From Elephas maximus indicus (Eukaryota; Chordata; Mammalia; Proboscidea; Elephantidae), in contig NC_064820.1 in assembly GCF_024166365.1 (NCBI RefSeq), positions 86,318,001 to 86,382,000 on the forward strand: a stretch of 64,000 nucleotides of DNA, given 5' to 3'. This document shows, one piece after another, positions 49,101-59,740 of the stretch (the stretch's first letter is position 1; each line of letters opens with the position of its first letter). The notes beneath the pieces are model-generated. The model saw only the letters and a list, made by a program, of their open reading frames with translations. It did no database searches and had not been told where the DNA came from. A program made the translations under genes and the position numbers.

Positions 49101-49751
49101 TTGATCTGAAAATCAAGAGTCCTTGTTTACAACCTTGGCTAGAAGAAGAGAGTTTTTACTATATTGTAGGCAGTGAGATTGAAATGATGAAGTGGATTTG
49201 AATTCCCCCTCCTGGGAGGATTGCCACTTTCCAAGTGACAAGACTGACAAGCAGATGTTGTATAATTTTACAGGTGGAATCTTGTGCATTTAAAACTGAT
49301 GCTTCATAAGTCGTGCTGTTTACAGACTCTTGGAATTCATTGAGTATAATGATGAACTCTGGAAAAGAATGAAAGCGCTTTCTCATCAATTTGTGCATTG
49401 CAAAGCAGTTGCTGCATTTCCCTAATTGGAATGAGAAATTGCCTGTGGTACTCTGAAATCAAGGGTTATAATCAATTACGGAATTGCTCACTTTCCTTTA
49501 GTGATGGAGTTTTCCCTGCTTGTGATTATTCATGTCAAAACTAGTTCCTTTGCTCAACCAATACCTTTCTAAGTGGATGTCTTTGATTACATTCTGTTTT
49601 TCTTACATTTTGACTTTTCTATTCCTTTACAGATCAGATTGTCACAGTTGGTCGCTGGGCAAAGGGAATGAGTGCAGACTATGAAGAAATTTTGGATGCT
49701 CCCAAACCGCAGAAACCCAAAGCAAAGATACCTAAAGTTGTTAATTTTTGA
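42807..49751 (+). CDS. ZCCHC9: Zinc finger CCHC domain-containing protein 9, whole coding region in 5 exons
   Basis: Joining 42807-43187, 46156-46306, 46562-46654, 48280-48348 and 49633-49751 gives 270 residues (human: 271), with GT/AG at every junction. The N-terminal 127 residues are basic and charged, with Lys-rich nuclear/nucleolar-type clusters (KHKKNKKKKEY near residues 55-65; RREGRRLKRQAAKKN near 111-125). Four CCHC knuckles follow: CFHCRKPGHGIADC, CYRCGSTEHEITKC, CFVCGEMGHLSRSC and CRLCGSVEHYKKDC, all with intact C-X2-C-X4-H-X4-C ligands. The C-terminus GRWAKGMSADYEEIL...KIPKVVNF matches the human tail. The family binds nucleic acid and is reported in nucleoli, with a role in MAPK signalling suggested. 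The start was chosen by the recognised MTRWARV N-terminus. No break is seen. Confidence 0.97.
43330..43500 (+). mobile_element. AFROSINE copy
   Basis: Sense copy: 'ggaaaccctggtggtatagt' to 'gtcagaatcgacttaacagc'. First of four in a row in ZCCHC9 intron 2. Confidence 0.93.
43501..43556 (+). mobile_element. AFROSINE 3' tail fragment
   Basis: Only the tail remains: 'gccactatgagctgaaactg' and 'gcaacgagtttggttttttt'. Confidence 0.8.
43562..43770 (+). mobile_element. AFROSINE-like copy, older subtype
   Basis: Sense copy: 'ggtccttgggtgacacaaat', 'gaagaaaggcctggcattct' and 'cacaatgagtcagaattgac'. Confidence 0.85.
43771..43965 (+). mobile_element. AFROSINE-like copy, older subtype, diverged
   Basis: 'gaagaaaggcctggtgatct', 'aatcagccattgaaaaccct' and 'acacgtggggtttctgcatc' mark the subtype. 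Confidence 0.8.
43966..44160 (-). repeat. MIR SINE
   Basis: Antisense: 'atatgccaggcatttggtgt', 'aaactgaggctcag'-like 'caccgaagctcagacaggtt' and 'cttagctagcatcagctgtg'. Confidence 0.75.
44161..46155. other. Rest of ZCCHC9 intron 2, no recognisable feature
   Basis: AT-rich sequence without a protein-like frame or a repeat I can name. Confidence 0.3.
46156..46306 (+). CDS. ZCCHC9: ZCCHC9 coding exon 2 (knuckles 1 and 2)
   Basis: Acceptor TTTTCCCAG ends at 46155 and donor GTATGT starts at 46307. It encodes VCFHCRKPGHGIADC and CYRCGSTEHEITKC, ending in DPAL plus one base of a glycine codon. Confidence 0.96.
46562..46654 (+). CDS. ZCCHC9: ZCCHC9 coding exon 3 (knuckle 3)
   Basis: Acceptor TTACAG ends at 46561 and donor GTGAGT starts at 46655. 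It encodes EFPFAKCFVCGEMGHLSRSC onward to GLYAD. Confidence 0.96.
46655..48279. other. ZCCHC9 intron 4: a MIR and a possible hAT piece
   Basis: A sense MIR lies at 47291-47430 ('ccactcactagctgtgggac', 'ctcatcctcagtttcctcac'). About 48113-48235 ('gcagtggttcctaacttttt') resembles a Charlie-type hAT fragment ending 45 bases before exon 4. The remainder shows nothing. Confidence 0.6.
48280..48348 (+). CDS. ZCCHC9: ZCCHC9 coding exon 4 (knuckle 4)
   Basis: Acceptor TTAATAG ends at 48279 and donor GTGAGA starts at 48349. It encodes GGGCRLCGSVEHYKKDCPESK onward. The residue that is Lys in human knuckle 4 (CKLC) is Arg here. Confidence 0.95.
48349..49632. other. Last ZCCHC9 intron, no recognisable feature
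   Basis: Nothing beyond AT-rich sequence is recognised. Confidence 0.3.
49633..49751 (+). CDS. ZCCHC9: ZCCHC9 last coding exon with stop
   Basis: Acceptor TTTACAG ends at 49632. It encodes DQIVTVGRWAKGMSADYEEI and the tail to KVVNF, with TGA at 49749-49751. Confidence 0.96.
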
Positions 49752-50180
49752 TAATATCTACTTCACAAGATGGAGCAGAGCTTCCTAGGAGCCCTGTATG
49801 ATCGGGACTTCGTCAAAGACCATTTCCTGAGTTCTGCCCATCAAGGAATACTTCTGTCTTTGTTTGGAGAACACCATTGGAAAAAAGCATAAGATGCTTA
49901 AATGGAATTGTCTAGAACATGTTTAACAGGCAGAACTTAGATATAACTAAGAGGTTATATTCCTGATTTTAACAATCACCTTTTCTTAAAAAAACGAATT
50001 ATGTATTAATGTGAACCACCCTTAAACAAAGGGTGTATTTGTGTTTGGAGATGAACTTTTGTTATATTGTTTCAAAAGAGAAATTTTATTATTTTATTAT
50101 TACAATAGAAATTAATTTATAATCTCCACAAAATTGCTGTATTTTTAAAATACTGAATAAAAAGTTATTATTATTTGCTT
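49752..50180 (+). terminator. ZCCHC9: ZCCHC9 3' UTR and polyadenylation signal
   Basis: AATAAA at 50156-50161 is about 405 bases after the stop and is followed by a T-rich region. The UTR end is inferred. Confidence 0.75.
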
Positions 50181-50606
50181 GTTTTTTCAGAATACCTAAT
50201 TCTGACTTGAATGAGCCATTATCCATTAATGTCCAGGTAACAATCCTTTTCAAGACAAGGTCTTTCATGAATCCTAGTGAGGATAAACAAGGTTTGGTAA
50301 ATTTTTGTTTTAGTTTTGAGCTAAAGAATTAGAAATTTTTAAGGGCAAAATTGAAGGCACCTCAATTTAACAGCAGCCCTTTCTTTGTGGTTTTCAAGAG
50401 AGCAATTCTAGCCAAATGTCTTAATTTCATAGTGTTGCTGTAACAGATACCACAAATGGTTATCTCTAATGAACAGAAATTTATTTTCTCACAGTTTAGG
50501 AGGCTAGAAGTCTGAATTCAGGGTACTGGCTCTTGGGGAAGGTTCTTTCTGTTGGCTCTGGGGGACGATCCTTGTCTCTCAGCTTTTCTAGCCCCAGCTT
50601 TCGCTG

Positions 50607-50751
50607 ATACCTTAGTTATCTTCAGATGGCATCTTCCCCAGTCTGTGCTTGCATCAATACCTTGGTGATCTTCAGATGGCACCTTCCCCAGTCTGTGCTT
50701 GAATACCTTGGTGATCTTCAGATGGCACCTGCCTTCCCCAGTCTGTGCTTG
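50607..50751. repeat. Minisatellite, three units of about 46-50 bp
   Basis: Units start at 50607, 50657 and 50703, sharing 'atcttcagatggcacc' and 'ttccccagtctgtgcttg'. Confidence 0.95.
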
Positions 50752-50879
50752 GGCCTGTGTCTAATCTGCTCTTTTTATAACTCAGAAGTGATTAGGTTTA
50801 GGACACACCCTCACTGATATGGCCTCATTAACGTAACAAAACCCCTATTCTCAAATGGAATTACATCCAAGGTATACCA

Positions 50880-51041
50880 GAAAACCAAACCCATTGCCAC
50901 TGAGTCGGTTGTGACTTACAAAGACCCTATAGGACAGAGTAGAACTGCCTCATACAGCTTCCAAGGGGCAGCTGGTGGATTTGAACTGATGACCTTTCAG
51001 TTAGCAGCTGAGCTCTTAACTACTGCACCACCAGGGGCTAG
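50880..51041 (-). mobile_element. AFROSINE copy
   Basis: Antisense copy: 'ccattgccactgagtcggtt' to 'aactactgcaccaccagggg'. Confidence 0.94.
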
Positions 51042-51110
51042 GGTTTCATCACATATGTGGGAAGGAAGGGGAGGGCCACAATGCGAACCACAACACCAAG
51101 ATTCAGTTTG

Positions 51111-51685
51111 GACTATTTAACCAGAATGATGGCACATAAGAGATTATATATCAAACTTAACAGCATTTTGTTCACATGTTTTAGATGAATCAGGGTGAGA
51201 TGGATGTATCACCATAATAGAACAACCAATCAGAGACCCATTAGCTGCTTTGTTTGATTTGTTGAATACATGCATACTCAATACATATATTTCACAAGGC
51301 TTAGCGCCACCATTGTATAATGGAATGACTCTGGTGGACTGTGTGTTCCATTTGAAATTTTACCTGATTGGATACATTTGTACTAAAGGAGACAGCTGTG
51401 ATTAGTTACTGATGTCTTGAAAGCAAAATATTTACCAAATAGGAAAAGAAACACTTTTCTCTGTCTTAATGTCTGCACAACTCGACAGTTCTAGTCTTGA
51501 TAGGAGTTGTTCTGTTATTGTCAGTGTGAGAAGAAAACATGATGACAAAATGCTGCCCAGCATCCCAGAGCTTAAGGAAATGAGCACCATTTGGAAGGAA
51601 CCGCACAAGTCACGCAGCTGGAGAAGGATGACGATGCTTTAGTCCTAAAACACCCTGATTTATTCATCTGTCTTGTCAGGAGCAG
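51111..51685. other. Intergenic, no recognisable feature
   Basis: Nothing identified. Confidence 0.3.
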
Positions 51686-51890
51686 GGGGATCCCTGGGTG
51701 GTGCAAATAGTTAGCACGCTCAGCTGCTAACAAAGGTTGGAGATTCGAGTCCACCCAGAGGCACCTCAGAAGAAAGGCCTGGTAATCCATTTCCAAAAAG
51801 TCAGCCATTGGAAACTCTATGGAGCAGTTCTACTCTGACACACGTGGGTTTGCCATGAGTCTGAACTGATACACTGGCAACTAGTTAACC
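51686..51890 (+). mobile_element. AFROSINE-like copy, older subtype
   Basis: Sense copy: 'ggatccctgggtggtgcaaa', 'gaagaaaggcctggtaatcc' and 'acacgtgggtttgccatgag'. Confidence 0.9.
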
Positions 51891-52175
51891 GATCAGTTAT
51901 AGATAGGAACTACAGACTAATAGCAACAGTTATGCAGCAGAAACTAATTGTTATTGAGTCCTCAAGATATGGCCTTTGTTAACGATCTGATATTCTGCTA
52001 CTAGTTTATCCCTTCGTCGCTTCTTTCCAGCCTTATTGGTGTCTTTGCTGTTCAACACCGGGTATCCTCCTTCCCCGGTATCATTGCATTTATCTATTCC
52101 TTTTTTTTTTTCACATCAGTATCTCCAAGGCTTGCTCCCTCACCTCTCCCTAGTCGTTGCTCAGATGTCATCTTC

Positions 52176-52337
52176 TAGGGGAGTATAGTGGTTAAGAGCT
52201 ATGGCTGCTAACCAAAAGGTCGGCAGTTCAAATCCACCAGGCGCTCCTTGGAAACCCTATGGGGCAGTTATACTCTGCCCTATAGGGTTGCTATGAGTCA
52301 AAATCGACTCCATGGCAACAGATTTGGGTTTTTTTGG
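52176..52337 (+). mobile_element. AFROSINE copy
   Basis: Sense copy with a shortened head: 'agtatagtggttaagagcta' to 'caaaatcgactccatggcaa', plus a T tail. Confidence 0.94.
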
Positions 52338-52437
52338 AAGGGAAACCTTTCCTAAGCACTTTTTAAAAATTCCCTGCCCTCAAGAACTCCCATTCTCCCT
52401 TTTGTTTTCTTGTTAGTACTTACCATTATTTGATTAT

Positions 52438-52603
52438 AAACCAAACCCGATGATGTTGAGTTGATTCCAACTCAGAGCAACCCTAAAGGACAGATTACAA
52501 CTGCCCCATAAGGGTCTCCAAAGAGTAGCTGATGGATTCGAACTGCCGACCTTTTGATTAGCAGCCTAGTGGCCAAGCTTTTAACCACTGTGTGTCAGGC
52601 CTC
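52438..52603 (-). mobile_element. AFROSINE copy
   Basis: Antisense copy: 'ccaactcagagcaaccctaa' to 'aaccactgtgtgtcaggcct'. Confidence 0.92.
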
Positions 52604-52655
52604 CATATATATATATATATATGTGTGTGTGTGTATAAATATATACACACATACA
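52604..52655. repeat. (TA)n/(TG)n tract
   Basis: ATATATAT run followed by TGTGTGTG and further TA-rich text, between two AFROSINEs. Confidence 0.9.
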
Positions 52656-52668
52656 TATCCTATTTAAT

Positions 52669-52890
52669 GGAGCCCTGGTGGCAAGATTGTTAAGTGCTCG
52701 GACGCTAACCGAAAGGTTGGTGGTTCGAACCCACCCGCTGGCTCGAACCCACCTGCTGGCTCCACAGGAGAAAGAACTGGAGATCTGTTCCTGTAAAGAT
52801 TACAGCCTAGAAAACTCTATGGGGTGGTTCTGCTTCATCACATGGGGTCGCTATGAGTCGAAATCGTCTTGAGAGCACCCAATGACAGTT
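52669..52890 (+). mobile_element. AFROSINE copy, long subtype, with an internal 20-base duplication
   Basis: Sense copy: 'ggagccctggtggcaagatt' to 'cgctatgagtcgaaatcgtc'. The 'gctggctcgaacccacc' block is repeated in the middle. Confidence 0.93.
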
Positions 52891-52904
52891 TATCATCTCT
52901 CGCT

Positions 52905-53025
52905 CCCAACTAGAATGTAAACTTCATGAAAGCTAAGATTTTGCCTTTTTTGTTCATTGCTGTATCCCCAGTACATTACCTGGGATGTACTAAGTATTCA
53001 ATAAATATTCGTTGAATGAATAAAC
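52905..53025 (+). repeat. L2 3' end fragment
   Basis: 'tagaatgtaaacttcatgaa', 'gctgtatccccagtacatta' and 'ttcaataaatattcgttgaa' are the classic L2 tail. Confidence 0.85.
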
Positions 53026-53464
53026 ACCCCTGTCTTCCCCAGCTTGGGGAAGAATTTAAAGTTTACTAGTATCTATTCTTCACAACAACATTATGGTAGA
53101 AGATTTAATAATACATTATAATGTAACACTTACAATCTTAGATCTTATACTTAATATCACTTTTCTTCTTCCAAAATACAAATATGGAATTTGTGTTAGT
53201 AAGGAGCTATGGGTGGTAAATTCTATCTTGTTTAACTGCCAGTGGCTTAATTTTGTCCTCATTCTTTAAAGATAGGTTCAGTGGGCATATAATTCTAAAT
53301 TGAAAATTATTTTCCCTTAGCACATTGCAGATATCCCATTGTCTTCTGGCTGACATTGTTGCTATCATGAAGTTGCAAATTGTTCTTTACAGGCAATGCC
53401 TTTTCTCTCTGAATGCCTTTCAATCTTCTCTTTGTTTTGGGAGTTCTTCATTCACTATACCTAG

Positions 53465-53930
53465 GGTGCGCCTGACTCAAGCCATGGTATTTTCAATCAC
53501 ATCATATGCTTGTGGAAGCCGGACAGTGAATAAGGAAGACCGAAGAAGAGTTGACGCCCTTGAATTGTGGTGTTGGTGAAGAATATTGACTATACCAAGG
53601 ACTGCCAAAAGAATGAACAAATCCGTTTTAGATGAAGTACAACCAGAATGCTCCTTGGAAGCAAGGATGGAGAGACTGCGTCTTACATACTTTGGACATG
53701 TTGTCAGGAGGCATCAGTCACTGGAGAAGGACATCATCCTTGGCAGAGTACAGGGTGAGCAGAAAAGAGGAAGACCCTTGACAAGGTGGCTTGACACAGT
53801 GGTTGCAACAACAAGCTCAAGCATAACAATGATTGTAAGGATGGCTCAGGACTGGGCAGTGTTTTTTTCTGTTGTGCATAGGGTAGCTATGAGTCGGAAC
53901 TGACTCGACGGCACCTAACAATAACGACAA
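53465..53930 (+). mobile_element. RTE LINE 3' end, sense
   Basis: It encodes RT C-terminal pieces: QAMVFSITSYACGSRTVNKE..., then SVLDEVQPECSLEARMERLR... with YFGHVVRRHQSLEKDI, matching the family seen at 35273-35626. Two frames are used, so it is decayed. The tail 'atgagtcggaactgactcga' is shared with AFROSINE. Confidence 0.92.
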
Positions 53931-54131
53931 AGTTGTGCATATTTTTTAAGATATAAGCATTGAACTTCCTGAAGAAGAAAAAAAATTCCTTAACACTTCT
54001 GGAAAATTCTTGACCATTATTTCTTTGAATATTGCCTCTTTGCTATTCAATTATATATTTGTAAAACCATGTCATTCTATCCTCAATATTCATTGATCTC
54101 TTTTCATATATTTCTCTATGTATCTTTGTAG

Positions 54132-54321
54132 GGAGCCTGGTGGTACAGTGGTTAAGCACTCAGCTACTAGCCAAAAGGTCAGAGGTTTCAACCCACCAGC
54201 TGCTTCCAGGGATGTGTCAGTCTGCTTCCATAAAGATTATAGCCTTGGAAACCCTATGCAGCTGTTCTACTCTGTCTTACAGATCACTGTGGATCAGAAT
54301 TGACTCAATAACAACAGGTTA
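54132..54321 (+). mobile_element. AFROSINE copy
   Basis: Sense copy: 'gagcctggtggtacagtggt' to 'ggatcagaattgactcaata'. Confidence 0.92.
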
Positions 54322-54550
54322 ATATATCTTTGTGCTATATTTGAGATAGTTTATTTGAAATTATCTTCCAACTCACTGATTCTGTCTTTATCTTGCCATT
54401 TTTTGACCTACAATTGAGTTTTTTAGTTACTGTATTTTTCAATTTTAGACATTTCAGTCGGTTACTTTTTAAATCTGTTTATTTTTTTTTTTAATAGTCT
54501 CCTGTTCCTTGTTCAATTTTTAAATTTCCTCCTGATTTCTTAAAACATAT

Positions 54551-55110
54551 TGTCTTAGTCTGAGTTGTCTAGAGGAGCAAAATCGGTGAAGTGTATATAG
54601 AGACATTTACTTCAAGGAAATGGCTCATGCAATTGTGAGGAAATGGCTCTCATGATTGGGGAGCTGGCAAGTCTGTGGGTCAGGCCACAGACAGAAGACC
54701 TTTGCTGGCTCACAAGGTTGTGGGGGCTGATGAACCCCAAATCTGCAGGTCAGGTGGCAGGCTGGAGATCTCTGCTGGCTCATGGCTTGCTGGGGTTGGT
54801 GAATCCAAAATCTACAAGTCAGGCAGCAGGCCAGAGACTTCTGCAGGTTTTTGTCACCAGAACCAGAAGTGAGGCAACGACAAGAGTGCAGTGTCAAGAA
54901 AAAGAGTGAACTTTGCCAGAACATCCATTTATATACTGGAGGCAGGCCCAATTCCAAGGAAATTCTCCTTTCAACTGATTGGCTGCTCACATCAGATCAC
55001 AAAATGGAAGGGGATTACATAGTGTCTGCCAAACCACAGAATAATAGCCTAGCCAAGTGGGCTCGTAACAGTAACCTGGTAATAGTAACCAGGTTACTCT
55101 AACTATCACA
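54551..55110 (-). mobile_element. Solo LTR fossil, 560 bp, with 5-base target duplication
   Basis: It runs from TGTCTTAGTC to AACTATCACA, flanked by CATAT on both sides (54546-54550 and 55111-55115). It contains three imperfect repeats of a 'ggctcacaaggttgtggggg'-like block. It is of MaLR type by its ends. No internal region. Confidence 0.7.
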
Positions 55111-55608
55111 CATATTAAGCATACTTGTTTACATTCTGTATTTGACGACTGCAAAATCTGAAATCTTTGCCAAGCCAATTTTCTACCTGTTGTTGCTGTT
55201 TTATTCATGACATCTTATTTTGTGTGTTTTTGTGGTTTCTGATTGTAAAGCCTGGCCCCTTGAACTTTGTATGAATCCTTAGAGGGCTAGGTTAAAGTAG
55301 AGTGTTTCCAGGATGGATTAAGTTTCTGCCAGTTGCTTGCAGAGTACATCCAGCTTGGAATGATTTTAAATTAAGAGCTCAACTTGAGCTAATTTTACCA
55401 TACAAGCAGTAAGAAGGAAGGTTGAAGACCCAAGTGAGAGGACACTTAAGTTTCAAGTTCTCAGGGGACATTTTTTCCGTGCCACTCAGTGTCAAAGTGG
55501 AGACAGGCAAGGAGTTTTCTTTCTGTCTCATCCTATGGAGCACGTTTATTTCTCATTCACATTTACACTGAGGGTATAGTTCTTTCAGTCTCTGCCTGAT
55601 GCAAAGAT

Positions 55609-55771
55609 TAACCAAAAAGAACCCATTGCTGTGGCATTGATTCCGACTAATAGTGACCCTATGGGACAGAGAACTGCCCCATAGGGTTTCCAAGGAGCCC
55701 CTGGTAGATTCAAACTGCTAACCTTTTGTTTAGCAGCCAGACACCTAACCACTGTGCCACCAGGGCTCCAG
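55609..55771 (-). mobile_element. AFROSINE copy
   Basis: Antisense copy: 'gattccgactaatagtgacc' to 'aaccactgtgccaccagggc'. 'gcaaagatta' occurs on both sides (55601 and 55774) as the likely target duplication. Confidence 0.95.
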
Positions 55772-56097
55772 CGCAAAGATTAGACTTCCCATATTAGATG
55801 GGCGCTGGACTTTATTTCCTGTCCCTCAGGCAGCTCAAGGTCTTTAGGGCTCAGCAGATGCCCTGAGGTAAAAACTAGCTTCAGTGACTGCTTATCTCCC
55901 ACAGCTCTTGCATTCACTTAATATTTGGCCTCTGTAGATTCCATGCTTTCCTGTAAACTCAGTGATGTGTTTAAAAAGATTTAAAAATCAATTTACCCCA
56001 TTTTTTAGTCTGTTTGTTATTTTCAGTGGTAAGATCAATTGGGGGGTCCACCCTCTTGCCACAAACTAAATTCTGTGTCCATTTCTGCCTTTCTTCC

Positions 56098-56340
56098 TAG
56101 GTGCCTCTGGGTGGACTCCAATCACCAGCCTTTAGATTAGCAGACCAGCACATTAACCATTTGCCCCACCCTGGGGCTGGGTGCATAACAACCACAAAAT
56201 CTCAGAGGCATACAAGGCATTTATTTGGCTCATGTCTGTGGATCAGACTAGCATGAGTTTACTGGGCAGCTCTGCTAATCTCAGTTGGGGGTTTACTCAT
56301 GTTTATCTGCAGTTTGGTTTGTGTTGTCTAATCTGAGATG
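56098..56340 (-). mobile_element. AFROSINE-like head fragment followed by an LTR-like old repeat
   Basis: 'ggtgcctctgggtggactcc' to 'ttaaccatttgccccaccct' is the head of the older SINE subtype in antisense. Beyond it, 'gcatttatttggctcatgtc' resembles an antisense MLT-type pattern. Confidence 0.5.
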
Positions 56341-59280
56341 GACTCAGACTAAGTAACTGTGTTCCAAGTATCTGTCATACCCCTCGTGTATTAGGAAGCT
56401 AGCCCTGGCATATTTTTTTTCAGGACAGTGTCAGAGACGTAAGAGGGCAAGTCCATTTGCAAAAACATTTCTCAAGCCTTTGGTTGCAACATATCTGCTA
56501 ACATTCCATTGATGAGTCACATGGCCAAGCCCAGAAACAAGAGATAGAGAAGTACACTGTGTTCATGGAGATAGGGAATGGTGGTGAGGGAGTGAATGTT
56601 TATGAACAATAATCTCATGTAGCACATATGCCCTTGTAGACTATTGTAAGACTGGCTTTTACTCTATTGTAAACAAAATTGTTTGTGGGTTTTGAGGAAA
56701 AATGTAATATGATCTGACTTCTGTGCTGAGAGTAGAGTGAAGGGAACAAGGTAGAACAGGAAGATAGGTTAAAATCCAGGTGAGAGAAGATGGTGTCTTT
56801 GATTAGGGTATGAATGGTGTAGTTGATTAGAAGTGGTCAGGTTCTGATTATATATTTTAAATAGAGCTGATAGGATTTGCTGAAGGAAGGGAATTTTATG
56901 GGGGGAAGGGCAGCAGAATTAAGCAGTCTGTTTTAGAGGTGTGAGCTCTGAGATGACTTATATTAGTAGAGATATCAAGCAGGTAGTTAGATATGCAAGT
57001 GTGGAGTTCAGGAGAGCTTAAGAGTATAGACATAAATTTGGGAGTTATTGGCAAGTGGATGATTTTGAAAACTCAGAGACTAGGTGGACTCACTAAGGAA
57101 TGGAGGTGGAGGAGAAGAGGACAAGGACAGAGCCTTAGGACAGTCTAATATTTGGAGGTCTGTTGTAGGAGGCAGAACCACAAGAGGAGGCTTTAAAAGT
57201 GTGATTAGTGAGGTAGGAGGAAATCCACAAGAATGATATGGGAGCCAAGCAAAGAAGAAGGAACTAGTCAACTTCATCAAAGGCTACTCAGAGGGTAAGT
57301 CAAGAACAGGGCTATAGGATTTAGCAGTATGGAGGACATAGCTGATCCTGATAAGAGAGGTACTTGTGGAGTAGTGGAAGTAGAAGTATGATTGGGCCAG
57401 AGAAATGAGGATGCAAAGACCACATCTATAGATAACTAGAATAGGTATTCAGGAAATTGGATCAAATGAAGTATTTTTCTGCTATGTCTTGTTATGTTTT
57501 AAGATAGAAGATATTATAAGTTATAGGACTAAGCCAATAGATGTGAAGAAACTCCTGAGCATAAAACCAAGACAATTGAAGGAGGAAAGATCTAATAGCC
57601 TGTATGAAATAAGGGAGGATAGAAGACACGAGACATTTAAGGGGAGACGAGGCACTGTGAAATAGCAAATATACACGAAATATAGCAAGGTTATCAGAGT
57701 GCTGAGTGTCCTTTTGAAATCTGTGGCCATGAATTTCGAGAGACCAGTCCACAAATTTTAGCTTCTTGGGGCAGGGATGAAGTATGATGAATAGAATAAT
57801 TTAACCAAGGTTGGGTTTTTTCCAGACAAGTTGAATGAAAGGAGAGCGAATTACAGGGAGTGATTATAACGATGGACCATGGAATCTAAGATGACTAAGG
57901 AAAGGGAGAGGGGGACTGCACTGTGAGAATGATATAAATATGTGTTTTTAATTTATTGTTAAGTGCCCCTAAAATTGTTGCATTTCAAAATGAGGAAGTA
58001 AAAGATAGCTTCAGATGCACAGATTTTTATATGATATGTCATACTTGCAAGTATAAAATTAGAATGGAATTTTAATCTCTTATTTCTCTGACTTTTGAAT
58101 CTGGAGATGTGTTACTATCAAGAATTGTGAAACATCTGAGATTCTTAATAAGCTGTTACCTTGTTACTGTTTCCTGGATGTTGGTAGAAGACATGAGAAT
58201 CTTGGTTCAGAGACAAAGGACTGTATTTCTCTGGCACAGCATGTAGCATGGGTATCAGCATATTTGTGTCTCTTCCCTTTGCCTCCAAGTCTCTCAAGAG
58301 CGACAAGATGGGCCTAGATGGGTTCTGCACATATAATAAGTTTGCATCACAGTTGAGGAACCCAGCGCTCAGCACTTTTTGAGCAAATAGCAAATACGGT
58401 AGCAAGCAGCAAACAAGGTGCAAGCAGTTACACCATACTCATCCTATGTTCACCTTGACCTCCTTAGTTGCCTATGGGCTAGTTATAGAAATTGCTCAGA
58501 ATCAGAAGACAGATAAGTCTTGCATTTTGGTACACTCAGAAAGAATGTGCAATACCAGTGAGGGCCCATTGTGAACTGCCTCTCTCCATAGTTACATTAC
58601 CTTCAAATGGGTGAAGTAAATAATGAACAAAAATAAAAATTCTCATTTTAATAATTTATTCTAAACTGCAAAACATTGCTTTACATATACATTTTCAACA
58701 TGTATTTTCAAAACTACCACTATAAATATATCAATAAAAATTTCCTAGGTTATCTCTGAGATGTTCAAGAAGAAATATGAACAAAGTCATATGACAGTAT
58801 ACTTAAAAACACTCTGGTTTCTTCAGATTTTTATTAAAATTGTTCCTAATTTCCTAAGGCTGAGTATAAGGTAAGGGTAAATTGTATCATCAATTTTCAC
58901 ATTTTTTCCTAGGTACCATCTAAAAAAAGAGATGATAGAAAAACTGAACGTAGATCAGCAAGTTGGTTGCGTTAAAACAAGGAAGAATTAATAGGACTAA
59001 GCTTCCTCTCTTAATCAAAAAGCTTTTCAGTTCCATTAGAAGCCCTTGAAAATGCTTACCATCAAGAAAGGCATGAAATTTTGAGTGTTCCTTAAGGATA
59101 CTTTGATATTCTAAAGGAAGAAATAAGCATGACAACATTTTATGTTTCCTCTGTCCTAAGTCTCTAGGGTTTGAGGGTGATTGCTGATGAACAGCTTAGC
59201 TGCTTATCCTTGGAACAAGAGAGTCTGCCTAAAGTCTGGGTACCAAAGAGAGCAGGTGAAGGCTGTCTCTCATTCAGCTA
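56341..59280. other. Intergenic, poorly recognised
   Basis: 56600-57340 is a purine-rich old repeat like 39160-39700. 58140-58440 has an open antisense frame of 92 codons without recognisable protein character. I identify no gene. Confidence 0.3.
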
Positions 59281-59285
59281 TCTTT

Positions 59286-59600
59286 AATTATGTCTCACTT
59301 TATTCCAGCCCCTCCAGCTTCCCTGTTTTTTTCCAGAATGCACCAGAAACACCCCCACCTCAGGGACTTTGCCCTGGCTACTCCTTCTGTGGGAAACATA
59401 CCACATCCAGAGATCCTCATGGTTCACTCCCTCTCTGCCTTCAGGTTTTTGCTCAGTTGTCCCTCACAGAAGCCTACGCTAAGAATGCTATTTAAATTTC
59501 CAACAACCACCTCTACCCACTCCCCAGGAGTCATCATTTCCTTTATTGTGCTTTACTTTTCCACATAAAAGTTATCCTTAAATATCAATATTATTTATCT
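59286..59600 (+). repeat. L2 fragment
   Basis: 'cagggactttgccctggcta', 'tctgccttcaggtttttgct' and 'cagaagcctacgctaagaat' follow sense L2 3' order. Confidence 0.75.
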
Positions 59601-59740
59601 AATCTATTTTATTCATGATGTGATCAATACAATTCTGTTCCCTGATGAACCCACAGTCGCTAGAAGTTAGTCTAGTGCAAAATACATTTTCAATAAAAAT
59701 TTCTTGAATGCATGATAGAATGACCAGATGTATTCCCACC

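Larger units (their letters stand above)
50417..51110 (-). mobile_element. MaLR-like LTR fossil with internal tandem repeat and AFROSINE
   Basis: The left end 'tgtcttaatttcatagtgtt', 'acagaaatttattttctcac' and following text are the antisense MaLR/MLT1-like pattern. It carries a three-unit minisatellite (50607-50751) and an AFROSINE (50880-51041). The right boundary is approximate. LTR only. Confidence 0.6.
53170..55270. mobile_element. Ancient L1M-type fragment, interrupted by RTE, AFROSINE and an LTR
   Basis: Old-L1 blocks at 53240-53460 ('cccattgtcttctggctgac'), 53930-54130, 54322-54550 ('ccaactcactgattctgtct') and 55111-55270 ('tgttgttgctgttttattca') continue one another around three insertions. 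Confidence 0.65.

Noticed and set aside
50607-50751. Regular spaced repeats as a CRISPR-like array
   Set aside because: Only three units with no distinct spacers, in vertebrate DNA inside an LTR fossil. It is a minisatellite.
53325-53903. Two adjacent plus-strand frames of 84 and 105 codons
   Set aside because: RTE reverse transcriptase C-terminal remnants.
54643-54909. 88-codon frame with repeated W/G/L-rich units
   Set aside because: It lies within a solo LTR and reflects its internal repeats.
58145-58423. 92-codon antisense frame
   Set aside because: No domain, no start context and no matching splice partner. A chance frame or old repeat is likelier.
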